Assembly (NCBI GenBank): GCA_017471125.1
Contig: JAFUWR010000296.1
Span: 1 to 9,566, forward strand
Direction: 5' to 3'
From: Clostridia bacterium
GTDB lineage: Bacteria > Bacillota > Clostridia > Christensenellales > Aristaeellaceae
Length of the DNA: 9,566 bases
Every line of letters begins with the position of its first letter. Position 1 is the stretch's first letter. This document shows positions 5,427 to 9,566 of the stretch, one piece after another. The notes below the pieces were generated by a model that saw only the letters and a program-made list of their open reading frames with translations, searched no databases and had not been told where the DNA came from. The position numbers were made by a program, and so were the translations under genes.

Positions 5427-5848
5427 GCCCTCACCTCCCTGTAACGGGTGCAGGGCAGGGCGAACAGCTCCTCGTCCTCCTGCCGCACCTGGTCCGCGCT
5501 GCGGTTGCGATAGAAGGCCCGCACCGAGCCCTTCCAGTACGCGCCCGCCTCCGCCGGCTCCTCAGCGCTCTCCACGTAGAGGGTGTAGTCGTCCGTGGCG
5601 CGGGTCCACGCGCCGTGGTAGAGTTGGAAGCCCATGTCCGTCAGCGCCGCGTCCGGGTCGTCGGCGGCGTAGAGCGTGTCGGCCACGTTCTGCGCGTCCG
5701 CCAGGGCCTGGGTCTCCACGCCCGCCCGGACCGTCATGTTCCGCGCCGTCACGAATACCCGCACCAGCACCGTCGCCGAGAGCATGAAGAACAGCACCGC
5801 GATCAGTATCTCTACCAATAGCACGTTTGAACGATTTCTGTTGCCCAT
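5423..5848 (-). CDS. Minor pilin-like protein with non-Gly prepilin site
   Basis: The product is 141 residues. The N-terminus MGNRNRSN is followed by VLLVEILIAVLFFMLSATVL, closely mimicking the prepilin consensus (G-FTLVELLIVI), with Glu13 at +5 if cleavage follows Asn8. The usual Gly at -1 is Asn here and the +1 residue is Val, so processing by a prepilin peptidase is uncertain. The soluble part (about residues 35-141) contains an amphipathic helix (VETQALADAQNVADTLYAA) and strands, ending FALPCTRYREVRA. It is in the size range of minor pilins such as PilV/GspI. Its stop is fused to the next start. The gap before it is filled by a palindromic element (5894-6005), so it may depend on readthrough from upstream. 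The start ATG at 5846-5848 follows AGGAGTGCGAC, a reasonable ribosome binding site. Confidence 0.8.
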   Translation of the reverse strand: MGNRNRSNVLLVEILIAVLFFMLSATVLVRVFVTARNMTVRAGVETQALADAQNVADTLYAADDPDAALTDMGFQLYHGAWTRATDDYTLYVESAEEPAEAGAYWKGSVRAFYRNRSADQVRQEDEELFALPCTRYREVRA

Positions 5849-5893
5849 GTCGCACTCCTGTTTACGAGAAGAATATCATGTCTATGGGGACCA

Positions 5894-6005
5894 CCTCATC
5901 CGGCGCTTCGCGCCACCTTCCCCTGAAGGGGAAGGCATGAGAACGCCGCCAAAAGCCTTCCCCTTCAGGGGAAGGTGTCACAGCCTTCGGCTGTGACGGA
6001 TGAGG
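5894..6005. repeat. 112-bp palindromic repeat element inside the pilus operon
   Basis: Terminal inverted repeats CCTCATCCG (5894-5902) and CGGATGAGG (5997-6005) enclose two tip hairpins (GGCGCTTCGCGCC; TCACAGCCTTCGGCTGTGA). They also enclose two facing copies of CTTCCCCTGAAGGGGAAG or its variant, which pair with each other and with themselves. There is no coding capacity and no transposase, so it is a MITE-like, non-autonomous repeat. The decayed copy at 3570-3695 shows it is dispersed. As RNA it would fold strongly and could attenuate or stabilise the operon transcript. Confidence 0.85.
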
Positions 6006-6012
6006 TCGTTCC

Positions 6013-6043
6013 CCTACTCCCTACTGCCTACTGCCTACTCCCT
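6013..6043. repeat. 7-bp tandem repeat CCTACTS, 4.4 copies
   Basis: The units CCTACTC, CCTACTG, CCTACTG, CCTACTC and CCT run without gaps. The last codons and the stop of the pilus-associated gene ending at 6021 lie within it. It is the inverse of the AGGGAGT repeat at 203-220. Confidence 0.8.
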
Positions 6044-6533
6044 GATCCACGCACCGCATCGCCACGCGCACCTCGCACGGCTCCCCGTCGCCATTGGTCA
6101 TGTTGACGGTCAGCAGCTTCCCCTCCATGGAGGCGTCGAAGCTGCCGGCGTCGCAGATGGGGGTGCCGTCGCCCAGGGCGAATCCATTGTCCAGCCGGGT
6201 GAACAGCTCGTAGAGCTTGCCGTCGTGCTGGTAGAGCCGGGTGACGTACACGTCCTCGGCGTCGTCGAAGCTCTCGCGCATGCACAGTACCGGCGTGCCG
6301 TCGAAGTCCTCGATGTCGATCGTGCCGCCGCTGTCCTGGGCGCGGACCATGCTGCGCACGTAGGCGCTCAGCAGGCGGTCCTGGTTGTTCTTCTGGGAGC
6401 TGTCCACCGTGGCGCGGTACATCTGCGCCCCGAGCAGCACCATCAGCGTGGACATCAGCGCGAACAGGCCCAGCAGCACGAATATGAAGACGCCCTGCAT
6501 GCTGTGCTGGCCCCTGGGATAGCTCTTCGCCAC
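6021..6533 (-). CDS. DUF4860-like membrane-anchored pilus-cluster protein
   Basis: The product is 170 residues. A short N-terminus (MAKSYPRGQHSMQ) leads into a single membrane helix at about residues 14-35 (GVFIFVLLGLFALMSTLMVL), then LLGAQMYRATVDSSQKNNQDRLLSAYVRSMVRAQD and a strand-rich outer domain. From memory this matches small DUF4860-type proteins found beside GspF-family genes in Clostridia, whose role is unknown; a minor-pilin-like part is plausible. The start is GTG at 6531-6533, overlapping the upstream TAG by one base (TAGTG). GGAGG lies ten bases before it, so translation is coupled. The last six residues (GVGSRQ) and the TAG stop are encoded by the 7-bp repeat at 6013-6043. The native C-terminus has probably been replaced or extended by repeat insertion. 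Confidence 0.75.
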   Translation of the reverse strand: MAKSYPRGQHSMQGVFIFVLLGLFALMSTLMVLLGAQMYRATVDSSQKNNQDRLLSAYVRSMVRAQDSGGTIDIEDFDGTPVLCMRESFDDAEDVYVTRLYQHDGKLYELFTRLDNGFALGDGTPICDAGSFDASMEGKLLTVNMTNGDGEPCEVRVAMRCVDQGVGSRQ

Positions 6534-6838
6534 TAAGCATCCGCCTCCACTTCCGTCACGTAGATCTCCGGCACCACGTTCATGCCGAAGGCGTCGTAAG
6601 ACACCATGTAGCGCGATTCATCGTAGGCCAGGCCGTAGTTCTCGCGCAGGTAGGCCAGGTCGCTGGGATAGGTGCCCTCCACGGCGTAGCAGGTCAGCGC
6701 CGCGTTGTGCACCGCGTCGTAGACGAACTGGGTCTGCGCGCCGCTGTTCGCGGTGTCCACCCGGCTCACCAGCAGGTATACCCCGACCAAAAGCAGGACC
6801 ATCAGCAGTATGATCGCGATCTCCTTGCGATTCGCCAA
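6533..6838 (-). CDS. Small pseudopilin-like protein
   Basis: The product is about 101 residues, with one N-terminal membrane helix (EIAIILLMVLLLVGVYLLV) preceded by LANRK, so it is oriented with the bulk outside. There is no prepilin peptidase motif. The outer part (TQFVYDAVHNAALTCYAVEG, then YPSDLAYLRENYGL and YMVSYDAFGMNVVPEIYV) recalls the helix-plus-'EG-YP' pattern of GspG-type pseudopilins, where Tyr-Pro follows the spine helix. Start choice: AAGGAGG (6846-6852) is only one base from the ATG at 6842-6844 but seven bases from an in-frame TTG at 6836-6838, so TTG is preferred; the ATG form is two residues longer. It sits 34 bases after pilC and shares a base with the next start. It is most likely a filament or assembly subunit. 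Confidence 0.75.
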   Translation of the reverse strand: MANRKEIAIILLMVLLLVGVYLLVSRVDTANSGAQTQFVYDAVHNAALTCYAVEGTYPSDLAYLRENYGLAYDESRYMVSYDAFGMNVVPEIYVTEVEADA

Positions 6839-6872
6839 TGTCATCCCTCCTTAATACATATGGAAGCGCCGT

Positions 6873-7919
6873 TTACAGCATGCTCGACAGTATGCCTGCC
6901 ATGGGCAGCATGACGGACAGCAGGATCGCGCCGATGACGATGGACAGCAGGGCGATCAGCGTGGGCTCGATGATGGCCACGAGCTGGGAGATGCCGGATT
7001 CCACCTGCTCCTCGTACAGCCCCGCGATCTTGTTCATCACCTGGTCCTCGCGGCCGGCGGCCACGCCCATGCGGATCATGCGGTTGTGCAGGCCCTCGAA
7101 CAGCTTGCTCTGCTCCATGGCGTCGGCAAAGGACATGCCGCTGTCCAGGCTCTGGCTGATGCCCTTCACCCGGTCGCCGGCCTCGGCGTCGGAGAGGATC
7201 GAGGGCATGAGCCGCAGCGCCTCGCCGGTGGGGAAGCCGCTGGAGAGCATCATGGACAGCACGCTGGCCACGCGGGAGGAGGACAGCTTCATGCTCAGCG
7301 TCCGGATGGGCGGGAACAGCTTGCGCAAAAAGGCCATCACGCTGTCGCGCAGGGAGGTCTTCATCAATATCGCGCAAATCACCACGGCCAGCACCACCAG
7401 GCCCACCAGCGCCAGCACCACGTAGCCGATGGTGGAGCCCAGGTTCATCAGCGCGGAGCCGGACCGGGTCATCTGCATGCCCATGGAGTTCAGCACCCGC
7501 TGGAACACCGGCAGCACCTTCCACAGCATGATGAGCACGATGAGCACCAGCATCACGCCCAGCACCAGCGGGTAGGTGACCGCGCTGATGACCGAGGTGC
7601 GGATGCGCTCCTCGCGGCCATAGTACTCGGCTAAGCCGTTCATGACGTTCTCCAACTGGCCCGTCTGCTCGCCGATGCCGGTCATCTCCACCAGATACGT
7701 GGGCCAGCGGTCGTCGCGCTTCAGGGCCTCGTACAGCGAGCCCGTCTCGTTGACGGCGCGGCTGGCGTTGGCGTACCAGTCGGCGTACTCGGTGCCCTTG
7801 GTGGTCTCCGCCAGCGTCTCCATGCCGTCGTAGAGCGGCAGGCCCGCCGACAGGATCAGCGCCACCTGGCTGCAAAAGCTGGACAATTCCGCGGAAGTGA
7901 TGCTCTTTTTTGCGGCCAT
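6873..7919 (-). CDS. pilC: PilC/GspF-family inner-membrane platform protein
   Basis: The product is 348 residues. It is the membrane platform that couples the cytoplasmic ATPases to pilin insertion or removal. Two GspF (T2SSF) domains are visible. The first covers about residues 12-135, from FCSQVALILSAGLPLYDGME through GIGEQTGQL (82-89) to a membrane helix TYPLVLGVMLVLIVLIMLW. The second covers about 215-340, from VASVLSMMLSSGFPTGEALRL through MGVAAGRED to the last helix PTLIALLSIVIGAILLSVML. A middle helix lies at about 164-186. The second copy of the GE-TG-L motif is degenerate (GVAAGRED). It is somewhat shorter than the roughly 400-residue proteobacterial PilC, mainly at the N-terminus, as is common in monoderms. 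ATG 7917-7919 has GAGGAGG (7928-7934) eight bases upstream; the open frame continues to 8090 only through repeat sequence. Confidence 0.93.
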   Translation of the reverse strand: MAAKKSITSAELSSFCSQVALILSAGLPLYDGMETLAETTKGTEYADWYANASRAVNETGSLYEALKRDDRWPTYLVEMTGIGEQTGQLENVMNGLAEYYGREERIRTSVISAVTYPLVLGVMLVLIVLIMLWKVLPVFQRVLNSMGMQMTRSGSALMNLGSTIGYVVLALVGLVVLAVVICAILMKTSLRDSVMAFLRKLFPPIRTLSMKLSSSRVASVLSMMLSSGFPTGEALRLMPSILSDAEAGDRVKGISQSLDSGMSFADAMEQSKLFEGLHNRMIRMGVAAGREDQVMNKIAGLYEEQVESGISQLVAIIEPTLIALLSIVIGAILLSVMLPMAGILSSML

Positions 7920-7944
7920 GAAAGTAACCTCCTCGAATATGAAT

Positions 7945-8066
7945 GAGAGTTGAGAGTTAAGAGTTGAGAGTGGAGTTTTGGTCGAGATCCTTCGGATCTC
8001 CTCTATTCTATGGAGAACGGAGGGTATCTTCACTCTCCACTCTCCACTCTTTACTCTAATACTCTC
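7945..8066. repeat. 122-bp inverted-repeat element between transglutaminase gene and pilC
   Basis: The left arm, starting GAGAGTTGAGAGTTAAGAG (7945-7975), and the right arm ending ACTCTCCACTCTTTACTCTA and ATACTCTC (to 8066) are imperfect inverted repeats of about 31 bases. Both are built from a 7-bp GAGAGTG-like unit. The centre holds a 7-bp hairpin GAGATCC/GGATCTC (7984-8000). It is non-coding and MITE-like. The upstream gene stops inside the right arm, and the pilC ribosome binding site lies just outside the left arm. Confidence 0.8.
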
Positions 8067-8883
8067 TTTCCACGCTGTACTTTTTCGCATTTATGGCTCC
8101 CACGGCGTTGGTGGGGTCGAAAAAGACCTCCTGGCCGTTTAAGTACACCGAGGTCCAGGCGTGGTAATAGGAATCGGCGTAGCCGATCTGCAACTTGGCG
8201 GGCACGCCCTGCACCCTGAGCATGCACACGGTCACCGCGGCCAGGTCCTGGCAGATGCCCATGCGGTTCTCGTAGCAGTAGTCGATCTCCGGCAGCGCGC
8301 CCGACGGGATGGTCTTGGCCCGCACGAAGTCGTATTGGAACTCGGTGGCGATGAAGTTGGTCACGGCGTTGAACACCTGCTGCGGCGGCTGGTCGGCGCA
8401 CAGCTCGTCGGACTTCTGCACCGCCGAGGTCCACAGCTCGTAGCTCACATATTGGTTGGGCACCAGGAAGGCGGCGCTTTCGGACACCAAATGCGCGTCC
8501 AGCGTGACCTTGCCCTCGGAGGAGTACTTGTTGCCGCTGACGTTTTCAAACAGCGCCACCTCGTACTGTCCCGAGCCCCGCTGCAGCGGGAAGGATTCGT
8601 AGTTGCCCTGGCCGTTCAGGTCATAGTTGAGCTGCCACTGACCGCAGGTGATGCGGATCTTGAGGCCGTGACTGGTCGGATTGCCGGCCCTGACCATGAC
8701 GTAACCCAGGCCCATATTGCTGGCATCGATCACCAGATTGCCGTTCGTGCGCACGTCCACCCCCGGCGTCTCCGGCCACACCGCGTCCATCGACGACGCC
8801 TGGCCGGTCCCGCAGAAGGCGAACCACGCTCCCAACAGCAGTATCAATGGGATCGCCGCCCTGAGCATGCCCCTTTTTAACAT
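8056..8883 (-). CDS. Secreted transglutaminase-like (papain-fold) protein
   Basis: The product is 275 residues. Residues 1-31 (MLKRGMLRAAIPLILLLGAW, then FAFCGTGQASS) form a signal peptide with likely cleavage after QAS. The middle (about 40-155) is strand-rich and may be a substrate or wall-binding domain. The C-terminal part is a transglutaminase-like core with the full catalytic triad: Cys211 in ENRMGICQDLA, His241 in YYHAWTSVY and Asp256 in VFFDPTNA. Members of this fold act as cysteine proteases or crosslinking enzymes, and which one applies cannot be read here. ATG 8881-8883 is preceded by GGAGG (8894-8898) ten bases away; an ATG at 8901 has no binding site. The last few codons and the TAG fall within the repeat element ending at 8066. 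It lies upstream of pilC in the same direction, so it is probably the first gene of the pilus operon. Confidence 0.88.
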   Translation of the reverse strand: MLKRGMLRAAIPLILLLGAWFAFCGTGQASSMDAVWPETPGVDVRTNGNLVIDASNMGLGYVMVRAGNPTSHGLKIRITCGQWQLNYDLNGQGNYESFPLQRGSGQYEVALFENVSGNKYSSEGKVTLDAHLVSESAAFLVPNQYVSYELWTSAVQKSDELCADQPPQQVFNAVTNFIATEFQYDFVRAKTIPSGALPEIDYCYENRMGICQDLAAVTVCMLRVQGVPAKLQIGYADSYYHAWTSVYLNGQEVFFDPTNAVGAINAKKYSVEREY

Positions 8884-8915
8884 GGCGATATTACCTCCCA
8901 TACCAGTACAGATAG

Positions 8916-8944
8916 ATTATAGCATATTTTTCCTGCGTTGACAA
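8916..8944 (-). promoter_or_regulatory. Promoter of the transglutaminase-pilus operon
   Basis: On the minus strand TTGTCA (8939-8944) and TATAAT (8916-8921) are spaced by exactly 17 bases. Initiation near 8909 gives a short leader of about 26 nt with the GGAGG site. It is the only strong promoter I see for the whole pilus string, so the downstream genes probably depend on it or on sites hidden within the repeats. Confidence 0.8.
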
Positions 8945-9047
8945 CGGACAGTGAAAATGTTTTGTAAAAAAGTTTTGCTGCCATTTTTAGTAACATGGCT
9001 CAAACAAGAAATGAGGGTCGGATGTAACCGTTCATGACACAAATGTA

Positions 9048-9056
9048 TGTTATAAT
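9048..9056 (+). promoter_or_regulatory. Extended -10 promoter of the divergent membrane gene
   Basis: TG-T-TATAAT (9048-9056) is a perfect extended -10 element on the plus strand. No good -35 is visible at 16-18 bases upstream, as expected for extended -10 promoters. Initiation near 9063 leaves a leader of about 50 nt with AAAGGA at about 9097-9102. Confidence 0.6.
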
Positions 9057-9113
9057 GATTTGTAATAATGGTATATAGTCAAAATCTATAACCGCGAAAG
9101 GATAAAACTGCCG

Positions 9114-9566
9114 ATGGCGACAGCTCTTTATGCCGAGATCTACCTGATCTGCATCATCATCGCGGCGCTGCTCCTGTTTTGGATGTACAAGCACGGCACG
9201 GACTCCACGCCGGAGCGCTGGCTGCGGTGGCTCTTCATCGCGTTCCTGGTCAACTTCGCCTCGAATTTCTGCTTCACGATCTTCAACGGGGCGCGGCTGA
9301 TCCCGGCGCTGTTCATGCAGACCAGCTATTTCTTCAAATCCCTGTATCACATCTCCCTGTGCGTGGGCGTCTACGCCTGGTGCGGCTACGCCGAGGCCCT
9401 GCGCCACTCGGATCGCTTCCGCCGAAAGCTGGCCCGGGCGCTGAGCCTGATCCCGCTGATCGTCCCCATCGCCGGGGTGATCGTCAACCTGTGGACCCAC
9501 CACATCTTCGAGATCAACGCCGAGGGCCTCTACGTGCGCCACAAGTGGTTCCAGTTCGAGATGGCC
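9114..9566 (+). CDS. N-terminal part of a multi-pass membrane sensor, probably a GGDEF-type protein
   Basis: The frame is open from ATG 9114-9116 to the window edge, giving 151 residues of an incomplete gene. AAAGGA lies about 11 bases before the start, a usable but weak binding site. At least four hydrophobic segments are visible: residues about 5-24 (LYAEIYLICIIIAALLLFWM), 38-56 (WLFIAFLVNFASNFCFTIF), 72-95 (SYFFKSLYHISLCVGVYAW) and 111-130 (LSLIPLIVPIAGVIVNLW). These are followed by HHIFEINAEGLYVRHKWFQF. From memory, this N-terminal layout, including the HHIF-I-G-Y-R segment, is common in Clostridia ahead of a GGDEF diguanylate cyclase domain. The catalytic half is outside the window, so this stays an inference. 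It is divergent from the transglutaminase-pilus operon and shares a 230-base intergenic region with it. Confidence 0.7.
   Translation, partial: MATALYAEIYLICIIIAALLLFWMYKHGTDSTPERWLRWLFIAFLVNFASNFCFTIFNGARLIPALFMQTSYFFKSLYHISLCVGVYAWCGYAEALRHSDRFRRKLARALSLIPLIVPIAGVIVNLWTHHIFEINAEGLYVRHKWFQFEMA

Noticed and set aside
6841..7875. A 344-codon minus-strand frame overlapping pilC
   Set aside because: Compositionally biased shadow of pilC, which carries both GspF domains in the other frame.
8883..8901. Upstream ATG start for the transglutaminase-like protein at 8901
   Set aside because: The GGAGG site lies downstream of that ATG; only the ATG at 8881-8883 is correctly spaced and begins directly with the signal peptide.
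9057..9113. c-di-GMP riboswitch in the leader of the membrane sensor gene
   Set aside because: The leader is only about 50 bases and shows no two-helix GEMM-like fold or conserved core.
9000..9542. A 180-codon minus-strand frame opposite the partial membrane gene
   Set aside because: Low-complexity Asp/Arg/Gln-rich product that crosses the AT-rich promoter region. The plus-strand frame has membrane helices and a normal start.

Overview
The window looks like a chromosomal piece of a spore-lineage Bacillota (Clostridia-type) bacterium with a GC-rich genome, probably an uncultured gut or rumen organism. The evidence is strong AGGAGG-type ribosome binding sites, consensus sigma-A promoters in AT-rich intergenic islands, a monoderm-style compact type IV pilus locus, a BTAD-type regulator, and Spo0A-box-like sites. 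The assignment to genus or family is not possible from the sequence alone. No rRNA, tRNA, CRISPR array, transposase or phage gene was seen.

Layout, left to right. Bases 2-196 hold the 3' end of an unrecognised plus-strand gene. Bases 197-587 are a repeat island: three 107-bp tandem copies, each carrying three different hairpins on one shared scaffold. A small secreted SH3-like protein (636-1097, minus) follows, with its own terminator and promoter. Bases 1291-1651 form a gene-poor island with five to six sites matching the Spo0A box, a 36-bp dyad, and a possible small RNA. Next is a minus-strand two-gene unit, an Hpt (histidine phosphotransfer) protein (2985-3332) followed by a winged-helix/BTAD regulator whose C-terminus is a GGDEF-like domain without the GGDEF motif (1718-2935). 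It is driven by a near-consensus promoter at 3407-3434 and closed by a terminator at 1676-1699.

Bases 3435-3890 are a second repeat island with decayed palindromic elements and a likely terminator. From 8883 down to 3940 runs a type IV pilus/type II-secretion-like gene string on the minus strand. It comprises a secreted transglutaminase-like protein, the PilC/GspF platform protein, four small single-pass pilin-like proteins, and the PilT-type ATPase. The five genes from the first pilin-like protein to PilT overlap or nearly touch, except where a palindromic repeat element (5894-6005) has been inserted. A second element (7945-8066) sits between the transglutaminase and pilC. No PilB extension ATPase or prepilin peptidase is visible, so those must lie elsewhere if the system is complete.

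The last 450 bases begin a divergent plus-strand gene (from 9114) for a multi-pass membrane protein resembling the sensor half of membrane GGDEF proteins. Taken together the window joins a surface filament machine to phosphorelay and possibly cyclic-di-GMP signalling parts. That functional link is inference from neighbourhood.
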